Of a DNA stretch of 64,000 bases, positions 33,661-46,712 are shown piece by piece. Within the stretch, counting starts at the first letter, position 1. Each line of letters begins with the position of its first letter. The stretch lies in contig NW_019211454.1 in assembly GCF_002443255.2 (NCBI RefSeq), positions 56,384,608 through 56,448,607 of the forward strand, in the 5' to 3' direction. The notes beneath the pieces are model-generated. The model was not told where the DNA came from and did not search any database. It saw only the letters and a list, made by a program, of their open reading frames with translations. A program made the position numbers and the translations under genes. Source of the DNA: Varroa destructor. Taxonomy: Eukaryota; Arthropoda; Arachnida; Mesostigmata; Varroidae.

Positions 33661-36540
33661 GCCATTAAATCCAAGGACTACTGCGAAGAACGGAATACCG
33701 TTTCATCGTACAGAAGATGAAATGCTATACCCGACAGTATTTGAGATATTGCGTTCTATAACCAAAAGCATGTAGAACGCTAATTCTTGAAAATGGCTAC
33801 GTGGGGAATGTGGGGAAGCTGTCAGGTTCTATTAGTTGTGATTATAAGTAAGCTTAACTTATTTTTGCTTCTCTGAATTTGAGTGTTTGTTGAAACGGCA
33901 GAAGGCCAATTCGACGGTCGACTTTTGACCGTATGCTGTTTCGAAGTTGTGGTGGTCACTATATTCAATATAAATATTAAGGTAGTAAAATAGTAAGGTA
34001 GTATCCGAAATAGACTTGTATTGGTATACATGTATAAATGAGGTTCCCAAATTATGATATCTGTCGCTTCGATTCTCCCGAATGCTCGCATCTTTTCGTT
34101 GTTTCGTTTTCTACTCCTTTCCGCTCACTTCCCATTACTCTTCTGACCTACATATAATGGACACAGGATCGTGGAAGCACAATTCGTTTCAGAAGCGCGA
34201 CAACTTCATAAGCTGTCATCGACTATTTCAAGTACCCTTTCCCCTTTATTTGATATTTTATCGTTTCTGCCTCGAATATTGGAGAAAAAATGAAAAAAAA
34301 AAGAAGTAAAAATAGAAGAAAAATAAGATACTCGTTTTTTTTAGCCTCCTTAAAATAGGCATGATGCTTTAATTTTTAGCTAAACTGCATTCTTGCTTGC
34401 CGACTTGCTACGGTTGACGCTACCGCCAATTCAGTTTTTACTATTCGATTTTCTCATTGTCATATTTTTTGCCCCGTATTTCACAGAATGAAGTATGCAT
34501 TCTATTGTTTTCGCTTGTATAATGGTCCTCGTTTAGGGCATGTGCGATCGGCTGGCCCGTCCAAGGACTGTAACAAGTGGCGGTGGTAACAGAGTGAATG
34601 CCAACTACTTTTGTTAGGCCTTGCCTCCATGACACTTCTGCTTTTCCGCAGGCGGAGCAATAGCATTGTTTAACTTACGTTCGTAAACCGCCATAATGAA
34701 AAAGAAAGCTCTTCTCTTGCCATCTTCCATTGGATCCGTAGCTCGGCGGATCAGATACGCTCATCCTTGGGCAATCTTGGTAACATGTAGCGTGGCATTT
34801 TACGGAAAAGACATGTCGCAGGCAGCGGGCCTATATAAGAGTCATAAATCGCTTAAACAAAGAAATGGTGAGCCGCCAAGAATCTAGTACAAACAACAAA
34901 GACCGCCAATTATCACTAATAAAACATCAATGCTAATTTTATAAACTATATTTCGACCTTTTCTTATTTTCCTTGGAGAAAGAAAGCAAGTGACACACTC
35001 GAGCAAACTCAAAAGTGCTTGATGGGACCGTTTTCATTACTACTGTGAAATATGACACAAATATTACATATTATACAAATAAACCTCATGAGATTCGTTT
35101 ATATGGGTCATTGACCAGTAAGTAGGCTGTGCATTTTGAAATATTTGAAGATAGATAGCGTAGAAGTGAGCGATCGAACCCTTTAGGCACACCATCATGC
35201 AAGCACGAAGCAGACAAGACAACAGCTGTGTGTAGCTGGGAGGGACGGAGATGTAGTTGCACGCAGACGTTCATTCGTTCGTTCATTGCGCCTATTCATT
35301 GGATTAGTTGAAAAGTACGTCCTGCGAAGTAACACAACAGGCCCCCAACACTGCACTTTGAAACCAGACGAGGAAAGTACAGACCTTTTCTTTCATCTTA
35401 TAGAGAAATTCATACCATTATAATGTGATGATATAAGTGTCTCGAAAAAAGTCACTAGTGCAGTGCCCTTTTTCGTCTGTCCTTGGATTAGTTCAATTGT
35501 ATCTCAAGCAAAGCCAATTCTAGCTAACAGTGTGTTCTTAGAGATGTTCGATGTATATTTAACACATGAGCAGCAAAATCAGATGCAGGAAATAGGTGAT
35601 AATTAGCTCGCCCATATATAAGTTTTCGTGCAAAAGTTTGTGGAAAAAATTAAACAGCAAAACGTATGTACACTAACGTTCTGCATATCTTTTTTCATAG
35701 CACATAGAACTTTATGAAATGGCTAAAAAGAAATCTCTATTCAGTAGCTGATTTACACAATTACTACTCCGTAATTGCGTGCTCATATTGTCGCTTTGTC
35801 GATCAAAACGGAAATGGTTAACTATCGCCGTTTCGGTAACTTAGCATACCTACTTCATGGAGTGGAGCATATATGATATATATTACTAGCGAGACAATGA
35901 ACTGTTGTTACCAGACAATTCATATATGATTACCACGGTACTTGCTTTCCCCAAACATACCATTTGTATATTTTGCCCGCACATATCGATACATCGTCAT
36001 ATTCTGGTCTTCGTACGCCTATACAGGGAAGCCGATGATATCTTTTGAGCCTTCTTCGGCACGGAATTCCATCAACATGGCAGTCGCTTACAATTTCAAC
36101 GTTCTTTTACTCAATTGACTTTATTCCTGCCAAACCGAGAAGGGATAAAAAAAAATAATTAATTATTATAAAAAACACGATTCGGTGAATTTTGTATCAG
36201 AGACGTTTTCGGCGACCACTCAATTAAAGTTCGTTCGCATTTCGTCTCTTAGTTGCAGCTATTATACCATTCCATTGTAGTTTGCAGCCCGATTTCAAGC
36301 TACTAGGTCGTGCGTAAGGCTCGCTGCAGATATTGGCAAAAGCATTCCAACGGCGTCTTCCTCAAACTGAGTAGCCTTCTTCAGGCAAAGCAAAAGCAAC
36401 GTGCTACAGGGCCTTGGAAATGCCATCACAGGTGTATTAAATCGGCGTCATTATTCTGATGAAAGTTGACATTAATTGGGTTAATGCTAACGACTAGATT
36501 TCCTCAGCTGTTTAATACTATGTTCTGGCTCGCTTCGTCA
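33661..36540. other. No gene recognised
   Basis: AT-rich, with poly-A and poly-T tracts near 34285-34350. Minus frames at 33822-34091 are short and overlap each other. Confidence 0.4.
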
Positions 36541-39500
36541 GCCATCGTGTAGAGAACTGGTCAAGGGGAGCAGGCATTCAGGCGACAATGTGCCTTTAAA
36601 AGGGCGAAAAACGGAAAAGGCTCGGCGGGAAAAGTACTTCAATAAACGACAAGTTAACGATAAAGAGCTCAGGCTGAACAACATCATCGTTATTACGATC
36701 AGCCCCGATCTGAGGTTAATCATCTAACATCAGCTTAGTCTGCCACCCGGATTCGTTCATTTCCGAAGAAGGAAAACGTTAGATGGAAAGGATACGCGGG
36801 TCTGTCCACGACGCGACGACTAATAACTGACTAAAATAAACGATCCATATTCAAACATTTGTGAGGGTCCTCAGAGCTGCTGCCACTATCAGGCCAGAAA
36901 CAAATTCACCACTCATACAGGCGATTGCCTCTTGTTAATATTGCAATTATAATTGTCAAAGCCAAACAAAGGACAGCTGGCGTGAACACGTTTATGTATG
37001 GACATCCGGACCTATAGAAGCGGTGCACAATTGTATGACATTATAGCTTGCAAAAGACATTTAAAATCGACGTTAAGTAGACGGCCACGGGCCGAAATGC
37101 TGATTTTATAGGCAGTGCCTTACGTACCGGCGACGAATCATTTCTGGCCGTATGGCACATACTACGCCTCTACCATTATAACCTTCCGCCTCTCTCATAT
37201 AATGATATACGTACATTTGCATTGTAAACGCCCTTCGTTAGTCTTGCTGCCGTTTTGGCCCATAAACTGCACGCACATGACAACCGGCTGCAGCCCGCGC
37301 AGAAAACCGCTGGCAGAAAACGAGCCAGCCTTAGGTTTTGGTAGCGTTTGCCATACCATGTTTGTCAATAGCAAGCGGAAATTGAAATTTTAGCAAAGGG
37401 AAGGGAGCTGAGCTACTCGAAAGAAAAACCCGCCATACAAACGTGATTCTCGAACCGCTATTTCCCTGTCCGTCTTGATGGCACAAGTGAACAACATTTG
37501 CTCTGCGTTTTGTATTGCCAGCGCGTTACTCCCAGCCGCACGGCGGGGCATCCAAGGTAAGTTAGGGCACACTTTTGGCGGGCTGATTATCCTAACGGGT
37601 TATTAACTTTCATTCGCTTACTGTAATTCTTTTCTATTCTATAAAACCACACAATCATCGCAGTGATAGGTTCGTTTTTGGAATACGAGAGCAGTTCAGA
37701 TGTTGGTCAATGCTTTTTCGTCCATCGAAGTTCTATATCTATGCTTTTGCCGGTTAAATTTTTCGCGCGTGAAGATTTACACTTAAAATATAGGGTAAAT
37801 TTTCTGTCTGTGACGTGTTTGAGCGGGGCATGTACGGGTTTTGTCGAATTTTTCGAAAACGGCTCGCGACCGCTTCGAGACCCGAATCGAAGCTATAATT
37901 CATACGAGTTTTGTTGCTAATCGTTATTGCATTGTTATCAGAGATCAGTAGGAAGCTGTATTCATTTTATCGGGGCTATTGAAAGTTGAGCCAAACAAGT
38001 TTTCTGCCTGTATAACTTTCACTTTAAATTGTTATTGACTCTATTTCGATTGATGAACGTCCGGTATTGTATCAAGATCAGCATTTATAAGAATTCGCAA
38101 TATTTTTATGTTAATTAGATTAACGCCATATTGAAGAAAAATAACCCGTAATTAAATAATAAGCTGGCCATTCATCTAGCCTATCCTAATATAATACGCT
38201 TACTTTCATGATACTGTAGAGCTAACTACTATGGTGCGATAGTCTAGCTTGAAATTTGGGGTAGACACAGGCAGTTTCGAGCAGAGAGCAGGCCATTTGG
38301 CGTGATGTCTAAGGGCCTAGCTTTTGCACGTAACTATATACGCTTGATAGACGCAAGTAATGGCTTTTGAGATCGGAAAAACTTGCACGAGAAAAGAAAC
38401 TGCTTCTTTTTTGTTCTTCCTATCTAGCCTGCATGCAACAACCGCTGCGACAGTAGCCCTGAGCTAAGGGGTACGCAAATGACGCAACATCAAAATTTCT
38501 TTGCTTGTGGTTAGAGTTCCAGCCGACGCGTAAGCAGCTGTCTATTCGGTGTCTGCTGGATGCCCATCAATCTCAATACATTATATGTTCTCTCTGCGTC
38601 TATTCGAACCTAAGTAGAGTATAAACGTGGCAGACAGGGTCTGTAACAAACAATACTGTATGGGGGGTAGAGAGGGAGGGGAACCGTACAACTGCCACAA
38701 CATGTACAAAGAGAAATTAATAAGGAGATAGATTTTTATCGCGCGACAACACCGACGCGTGGAACATGACGCTGCAGGATTACTCCTGCATTTGAACTGA
38801 TACTGTTTATAGACACGTATAGTTTAATCTAAATACCTGATTACTACCAAGTTCTACTGCCTCAATATCTAGAACAGTACAACTATCTGTGGTAACTAGA
38901 TAGTTAACATGTAGCTAGTGGCGTATACACTGCACAGTGTGCGCACAATATTTGCTAATTGTAGGGTACATATTTTAGCTTCGAGACTTGTTGCGTTGAG
39001 GATTTCTGTTTAGTTCTTCAACGTCTTTCAAGTAAATCTCTAGCTTTCGCTGCTTTTGAGATCAGAAATAAAGTAAGTCAAAGGACAAACAGGCACGAGT
39101 TCAAAAGCCAAATTTATAATGGATTATCTGGAAATCTCGTGCATTCATTCATTCATTTGTGTGACAATCTTCAAATAAACAGGGAGACCAAGACAGTGGA
39201 TCGAAACACAGCCAACCCCGGCAGGAGATTGTGAAGCCATAATAATTTCGATCACTAATAGAACCTAAGAAAAGGTTTTAACATTCATATACACTTTGCT
39301 TACTTTCATAGTATTTGACGCTTCCTTTGTGTTTAGTAGATTTAATTTCGTTGTCGCTGCAATGTCTTCAATTAGATCTTCGTTTGCATGGCATGGCGGC
39401 TTGTCATGTACCTACCTGTATATGGTTCTCATTTCAATTCAACTACACATATCGTCGTACCTTCAAGTAAAATCGGAGAGAGTTAACGTAGCGAAACATT

Positions 39501-39899
39501 AGGGGACCGCCTGTTATTCGAACAAGCCAACTAGTTACCACGATGTCAGCGGTCGACAACAGCTGTCAGTTACGATCTTGAACTTCCGTTTCAGTCCGAC
39601 CCTCAGCCCACACAGGTTCACAGTGTCGGGGCAGTGACTTACAACTATTGGGCTGAAGTTCACTAACGGCTGATTCACTAGTTAAGGGCTTATAAATAAT
39701 TTCCACCCTAATTATGTAGATAAACGATAAACTCAATTAATATACTATAGACAAGGTATCTGATAGGTGAGCCAACTATATATTCCTTTTAAACGCACGA
39801 GTGAGTAGTGAGCGCGAATTTATTTGGCATCCGAAACGGTAATAGTTAAAAATACGTAAATTAATTCATCTGGTATATTTTATTTTATAAAAAGTACTA
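36541..39899. other. No gene recognised
   Basis: Short frames only; the 85-codon plus frame at 37663-37920 and the 92-codon plus frame at 37115-37393 carry no motif. An 8-base inverted repeat AACTATCT/AGATAGTT lies near 38880-38905. Confidence 0.4.
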
Positions 39900-39910
39900 C
39901 CCCCCCCCCC
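39900..39910. repeat. Homopolymer (C)11
   Basis: Eleven C in a row, the longest G/C homopolymer noticed in the window. Its length may be unstable or misassembled. Confidence 0.95.
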
Positions 39911-40504
39911 TTGGTACGGCCTTTCTCGTTGATGCTTAATTGATACTAAGCTGATCTAAGACAGGACACAAGCTAGCGGATATATTTGTAGATAGCAAAG
40001 ATTTAGTTTTTATAATAATATGATGATTTTTTCACTCAGCGTCGTCGGCGAAAACTCACGCCCTCTGCTACGGTGGGGATCAAGTAAGATCACATATCTA
40101 ACCGCTTCTGTAAAAGGATACCGTTAAGCTTACCATCAAAGAACATATTACAAATTTTTATTGATTATGCATGAAGAGACTGATGAAGATGCAAAAACTG
40201 TTGCACTCGCCGAACAATGCGTCTTCGACGCTTCAGTCAGAATGGCTGTCGCCCCATGCGTTGACCGTTTGTGTTTTCGGAGATTTGAGGGTGGAGTTTT
40301 CGACCTCGCTGAGTCTCGTCATTCACAAAGCTAGGCCTGCTTATAATTCTAACAATATTGCTGTTGCCCTATAAATAAAGTGAAGATTCGGGTACGACTT
40401 CGGGGAGGAAATATCCGGCACATAATGTACGTCTGTACACCTGACAATTCCCAACAGTCAACTTGGCTTAAGATACAGTTTTTGCTTAAAAATACCAAGT
40501 GCTT

Positions 40505-40539
<35 letters not shown>

Positions 40540-43011
40540 TTTTCACTTATATAAATACGTTTACATTAGATATCGCGTATGGCTTAGTCCAAATATGTGA
40601 GTGTTCATGTCAGAAAATTTAAAATAATGCTTGGATCTTTGTACCGCTCTGTATAATGGCGGTACGACTGTTAGTTTAACTAAAGCATCTGGCCAAATCC
40701 CTGGCTCCAAATTAAGCATCTTTAGATTGAACAAATATAGTAATGTGTTTATTTTCAGAAACCCAACTTAAAGGATTTGTCATCTAGGATAACAAATTGA
40801 CTCCATTTGGGGCCTTTCGGGACACGACAGGACAACTGAATAGTCGGTACAGTTTGTTTAAGTAAACTAAATACAAACGCCGAGCTCTCGAAGGAAACAA
40901 CTCGAAGCTGATGCACACCCTTGAATCGTATGTTGGCGTGCAATTAACCCCCCTGTTGTGGCAGTGTCTTAACCCCGGCTAACGCAGGACGTAGACTTTG
41001 AAGAAAACTGATGAACTTCTATCAAACGCACTTGCCAATATACACATTTGTGTGTGTGTTATAAGCTGAGTCCAAATGGAGTTATCAAATTTTTGACCAA
41101 TTCTTCATCCATTACATAGGTCCAAAAAGGCTTCTTATGTTACATGATGACACGTATTTGAACCCGTTCGCAATCTATTTTAGTTTGTGCTGAAAAACAA
41201 TATTGGACTCTTTTAGAACAACGTTTACAGTAGACCTTTGCAAGGTTTCTTTTCATCACTAGTCATTTTTGACTAATGATGACAAACGCATCATTACGGA
41301 TGAGATATTAGAAAGCCTCTATTGCAATAAGGTACGCAGTGGTCAACAAAGCATCAAAGCTACCCAGCTAAAGCAATACGACCTTAATCCGAACTGGGTG
41401 AATGCTTACATAATAATCATTGTTTATGTCCCCATTAGATCGATCTTACTATTTCTACATTAATATTCCGCCATCTGTGACGAAGTTTCCTAGCCATAAA
41501 CCGAACATCAAACACAGTTTGTATTTAGGTACGACTTACTAGACGGACGCGTGTACAATTTGTCCCGCTGATTTGGTTCTTTCATACTACACCCAGCAGG
41601 ACGTAAACTATAAGATAGACGAACGTTTATCTCGTTATAATTATCATGTCTCACCTAACCTGCAGGTACCTTATAGGCCGGTTTCGATACGTTCGCAGAT
41701 TTACCTCGCTTATAATGAATGTTTTTGCTCCTGATACAGTTTTCTAACGAAATCATGAACTTTTGATTTAATGTCGGCTAGTTAACTCCGATGCATTTAA
41801 ATGAAATCTATAGACTGCCAATCCCCTAAGGACCAAGACTTGAAAATTTCATTGAAAGTATGTTTTGATCATCAAAGCGTTTTTTCTTTTTGATTGTTTG
41901 TTAATAAATAACTACATGTATTGCATTAAATGAAGATTCAGAAGTTCTATATGTCTTATTTAGCATATTGATTTCGTTTCTAGGACGTTTTTATTTTCTG
42001 TTTATGTTTTATATTTTTTCATAGTAAGAAAGAAGATTTATTATTTTTTAAGACACGCCGGCATTTTGCCCTAAGATAAATTGAGGAAAATGTTTACGAA
42101 GATCAGTTCTGCAGTAACCGCCACATCCCTCAATTGGCATTTATCGGCAACTCGCTCAGAAAACAGCTAGAGACACATTTTCGTTCATACATAGGTCCTA
42201 CATAGGTAGACCAATACGATATTAGATTTACGGTAACGGCTGCAGACAGGGCGGTCGTATAGTTACGATACCAGGGCGGTCTGGCCAGAGCGCTGCCTGC
42301 AGCCTACGCATCGGCCCTGCCGAATTTTATTTTACCTGTGTAAAGATAAAAAAAAAATTTAAAAAAAGGCTAATCATATTTGCAATAAAGCCAACGTCGA
42401 ATAGCTAGCTATTCCGTAGTAGCCGTAATTCAATAATTCTTCTTCAATATAACTCAAACAAAGCTAGTTTTAACGTACCACAATTTTTACGCTAGTGATA
42501 CACCGGCGCGCACGATAGTGATGGCCGCCTTATAAGAGCTAGTGAAACGTTGTTCCTACAAACGAATAATGGAGCTGCGATTGACCACGTTACGCCCTGG
42601 GGCAAAAAGCAAACTGTCCCCTCTAGGAAAAAGCATTCGGCCTTTTGGCCACATCTTATGCACAGGTTTTCCCAAAATGAACCAACCATTTTAAAGTGCG
42701 TTTTATATCTTACAAGAAATACATTTAGTGATATAGCAGATAGATAGGACATACCGATGAAACGTTTAGAAACGTTTAACTATTCTTATTGAGTACTAGC
42801 ACACTCTGAAGTCTTCTTCAACTTCAAACAAATTTAATTCGCATTGTCCAATCAACTAATTTCCTTCAAAATCTTCAAAGAAAAACTAGTCGAACCTTTT
42901 TTGACCGCCCTCAGAGCTCCAGATGTCTACACAATGTGTGCGTTTGGAACGACAACGGATTTGAGGTATTGCTATTCTTAACGACTATGTCACTTCGCGG
43001 CCTCTCTTCAG
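39911..43011. other. No gene recognised
   Basis: AT-rich. An acceptor-like TTTATTTTCAG ends at 40758 but is followed by stops in all frames within about 14 codons. A 64-codon plus frame at 41269-41463 has no recognisable features. Confidence 0.4.
40507..40537. repeat. (TA)n microsatellite, about 15 units
   Basis: Uninterrupted alternating TA over 31 bases. Confidence 0.97.
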
Positions 43012-43092
43012 GGATCTCACAGTTATCGACGCCAAATCCAATTCACAATGCAAGATGAAGCATCAACGAGTAACAACAATGGAAGTAACTAA
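43012..43092 (+). CDS. Small candidate terminal exon, unknown
   Basis: A C/T-rich tract GGCCTCTCTTCAG ends at 43011. The frame after it is open for 26 codons to a TAA and reads G-S-H-S-Y-R-R-Q-I-Q-F-T-M-Q then a Ser/Asn-rich tail ending N-G-S-N. The hydrophilic translation is coding-like but the stretch is short, and another frame across the same bases is also open. No polyadenylation signal is seen close downstream. Confidence 0.2.
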   Translation, partial: GSHSYRRQIQFTMQDEASTSNNNGSN

Positions 43093-45477
43093 CTTAAAAA
43101 TGCGAAAAATTTGGCGAGTACTTTACTTGAAAGGAAAAAAATGGATGCATCAGAGTTAGATCTTATAAATTACTAGCGGATTACTAGGGTACTAGCGGAG
43201 GTGGGGTTTGCTGTCCTCCGGTAAGGGGCATAGCACAGACCGAAAGTAACTTGCACCCCCGTTCACTGGTGGCTTCTCAGCACAAAGCAACTGAACGAAA
43301 AAAAGAAAAGTATTGGGGCTGCATAGGTATACGCATACGTGTGTTGTGCCAGCGTCAAGAAAACAAATACGAATCTATATAGACTGAGAAGACAGCCACA
43401 TTAAAAGTAACATATATATATATATATATTTTCTACTACTACATTACTTCTCTTTATATGCATACGAAACTAAGAAACGTCGGTAATATAGAAAATTAGT
43501 AAAGAGATAGCAACAGTCCGTTAACATTACAGCCAAACCTAGAGCTTGAAAACTACGGGGGAGGCGACTACACTTGAGAACTTCAAACGTAAAGACGAAT
43601 TGCCGGGATCATAGAAGCCCCTCGTCTATGGAGATCGTATGCCCCAAGTGTTTATTAGTGATAACAATTGCAAACTGTTTCCGAAATAATCCGCACATGT
43701 TTCTGTGATACATAGTGATCCCTGTTCGTGAAGAACCTATTTTTTATTTTTCTTCTTTAGGTTTCATGTTCGCATCACAGATAGTACTGCAAAGAATTCC
43801 TTATTGAATCGTTGTCCATGTTCTATCTTGCCTGAAAGTCTTAGTGATTACGAGATTTTGCTGTCTCATCTCCACTGTGGTCTTTAAGCTCCCAGTTTCC
43901 GTACCCACTTGCACTAGTAACACTAAAGGCCTCCTTTTCTAATGATTTTGGTCATTTTTGCTAAATTTTACCAAAGATCTTACCTGCGAGAGACAAATTC
44001 AGGCACTGAAAATTAGTTTTCTATACTACACAATGTAATTTCCTCTGGATTCATTAGTCTTCAATCAGCTTTTAATTGTAAGTAGCCAAAATACATCTAA
44101 TCAATATTTACCGATCTGGTTGTAGTTCAGAACAACTGTTAAACCCATTAAATAGCTATGGATAATCTAATACACGAGCACAAAGGGGCCTTATGAGGTG
44201 ACGGTTGTTGTTGCCTATTATAAATTCTGTTATATATGAAATGCAAAAATTATACAGAAGCGAAGATAGATGCGGTTCCAATGCATTACTTAATCTTTTC
44301 CCGAAGATGTTTCGGTTTTTCAAAGTATTTAACCTTGTTCACAAACCAATTCGGATACGACAAATGCAAAGTGATGGAGAACCAATTATGTTTGCTGACG
44401 TTTTGTCTCTCAGGACGGTCGTGCTCGCGCAAGATACCCTTCATAATGCAGGCTCAAATCTAAATGTGAGTTGGATTTTACGATGTGAGGCCATCAAAAG
44501 TCTGTCCCTTTAGGTGAGTTCGTAAAAGACGCCGTATATCTATTAGCTCTGCCCGTCAGCAAAGTCTGAAAAGCTCTTTCTGATCAAGGGAAAGAGCAGT
44601 CGACTTGCTTGCACACTAACAGTTAAATGCATGCTTAATTCTTTCGTTGTATAGACAGAACGAGGCATTGGGACTACTCATCGCACTACTAGATCAGGAC
44701 AATGCGTCCATATACTCTCTACGACAGTAAGTGTTACTTAAACTAAATATGTCTATTATATTCCTGCCAGATCCTTTGCTTTTACTAAAGCAGGTATTAG
44801 TAACCTCCGACACCGGGAAAAACGTATTCCGACACTAGTCGCTAACTTAACAAGTTACAATTTTATTTAAACTGAGATTTTTTACAAAATTTCCTTTCCA
44901 CTTTTCTTTTGACAACAAAATTGCCTTAGCTTGTCAGCTTATAAGAACACTGTGCTTATGTAGGCAGGTGAAAGCCGGTGTGATCTTCGATGAGCGTTGA
45001 CGACAGTAACTTTCGCTCTTGTATTTATCGAAATCAAACTGTTATAACGTTTACTTAGAATACACCTATTTTCTGTTACAATTACTAGATAGCTGGCTCC
45101 TAACAGCTGGCCCCCTGACAAAGCCATGATAGACGCCGGCAGACGTCGGTGCCTATAATGCTCCTAATATATTTAATTCCCCCATTTCTAAAACAGCTGT
45201 CAGGTCAGTGAAATCAGTCATTGAAGACAAGTTTCTCTGACACCGCGCAAAGGCATGCTGAGGGATACGTAACTTCACCACACATCTTCTGGTCCTCAAA
45301 TATAATATTCTCCTAGAGATGCTGCAATTTTTTTGAGTCCTGAGCGATATCCTAATTTCTAGACGGAAATTCGTAGATTCTTAGACGGAAGTATAAAATA
45401 AGCTATATTTATCATTTGAGTTGGACAGTGCAGAAAAGTGAAGCTATATAAGCGTACAAACAAGTTTCATACGATTA
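43093..45477. other. No gene recognised
   Basis: AT-rich. The 102-codon plus frame at 44205-44513 starts at TTG and has a second open frame over it; neither has a motif. An inverted repeat GCTCTTTC/GAAAGAGC lies near 44573-44598. Confidence 0.4.
43412..43429. repeat. (AT)9 microsatellite
   Basis: Eighteen bases of alternating AT. Confidence 0.95.
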
Positions 45478-46538
45478 TTAAGTGATAGGGCATGCCGACT
45501 GGTTACCGGCTGGTCCTACTTTGGCATATTCACTTTTCCTTGTTACTGTCGCGTATAACAAAGTACATACGCATTTTGCGGAAAAGGTTTGTGCGAGCAG
45601 TGGAGCCCCATAACGGCACAAACAGATCATGACAGACAACCAACTAAGCTGTATGCGTGCGTGCGAGCGTGTGTGTACGCTAGTGTCTGTCGGTTTATGC
45701 GTATGTACATGCCCGTGCAACCCAACAGCGAAGAAAAAACCGAAACTGTGCAGTTCTCCCAAGATGGTTCGACCATCTGAGGAGGGTTTCATATCAGACA
45801 GATCGCTTACGCCTGTTGGTCCAGCCTGCTCCCGTGCATCCATCACACACCCGACACCAGCAGGAACAGCATGAATAACAGTAACAACGTTCCACTGTCA
45901 GAACGCATGCTTCGCAGGAAAGGGGAAAGAACATGGTTCGTCTTCACAGAAGGAGAAGAGCCACACAGCAAGCGTACCTTTACCCGTATCATATTGCCAC
46001 CACCTTCACAACTACTACTAGCAGCCAAACGAAAGACACAACGACTCATTCATGGACGGGCCGTGGCTAAGCGCCAGCATTGCTTCATGTCTCTCTCTCT
46101 TCGTCTCGCTTCCTGGCTTCCTACACCGTATTGCATTGTTGCCGCTGGCAGTCACTGGCCATGATTCGACCGCCCCTCCACAGGAGTAGTATCATTGACG
46201 CAAGGATGTTGTGTCATCCATGGCAGTGGAAGCTGCGGCAGGATCAGCGGCAACGACATTGGGACACCCCACTACTGAAGCAGGAGTAATGCTGGGGAAG
46301 CGGGAGCTTTTTACCCTTTTTACGTCTTACTTTTTCCCTCGTCCTTTCTATCGCCAGGAACTCGCGATGGCGACTGCTGCTGCTGCTGCTGCTGCAGTCG
46401 TTACCGATGCCCGGTTCTTGTTGAGGCCCTAGACACGGCTAAACATGGCCGGCAGTCGCCTTCCGTGAAAAGCGTTCCAGCTTTTCAGCTTCCTTCACAG
46501 ACGAGCGATCTCTTCTACGATCTTTCCTTCTATTTCAG
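45478..46538. other. GC-rich block upstream of the signal-peptide exon; possible promoter or 5' untranslated region
   Basis: Frames are open on both strands over much of this block, with none convincingly coding: 45478-45846 minus, and several overlapping plus frames. It lies directly 5' of the exon candidate at 46539, so a promoter, a non-coding first exon and an intron here would be natural. It carries the CTG repeat at 46374. Confidence 0.35.
46374..46395. repeat. (CTG)n microsatellite
   Basis: About seven CTG/GCT units. In the plus frame 46211-46432 they give an Ala run after M-A-T, but that frame is not otherwise supported. Confidence 0.9.
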
Positions 46539-46708
46539 TTGACGATGGAACAACGCTTCTTGCTCGGTTTCCTTTTGCTTGCTTCAAGCCACTGCTTGCC
46601 CGTTGCTCTTTCACATCACTTTTATTGGTCATTTGGCTGCAGTTGCCGGCTGTCACATGTTTCATTCTGTCATCTGGTCAGGCTGCATTACATTCGGTCG
46701 TGTGGCAA
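46539..46708 (+). CDS. Candidate coding exon with signal peptide, Cys-containing secreted product
   Basis: This is the best-bordered exon candidate. The acceptor is CTTTCCTTCTATTTCAG ending at 46538. Six bases later an ATG (46545-46547) has A at -3 and G at +4, an optimal Kozak context. The first 21 residues, M-E-Q-R-F-L-L-G-F-L-L-L-A-S-S-H-C and on to P-V-A, form a typical signal peptide with a likely cut after V-A. The following part is rich in His, Ser and Cys, with Cys at 32, 34, 42 and 53. The exon would end at CAA|GTGAGC (last base 46708), a good donor. If that donor is not used the frame stops at 46710-46712 and gives a 55-residue peptide. A rival frame one base on is also open over the exon. 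No family is recognised, and the next exon was not found. Confidence 0.42.
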
Positions 46709-46712
46709 GTGA

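Noticed and set aside
40745..40810. Exon after the TTTATTTTCAG acceptor
   Set aside because: All three frames stop within about 14 codons.
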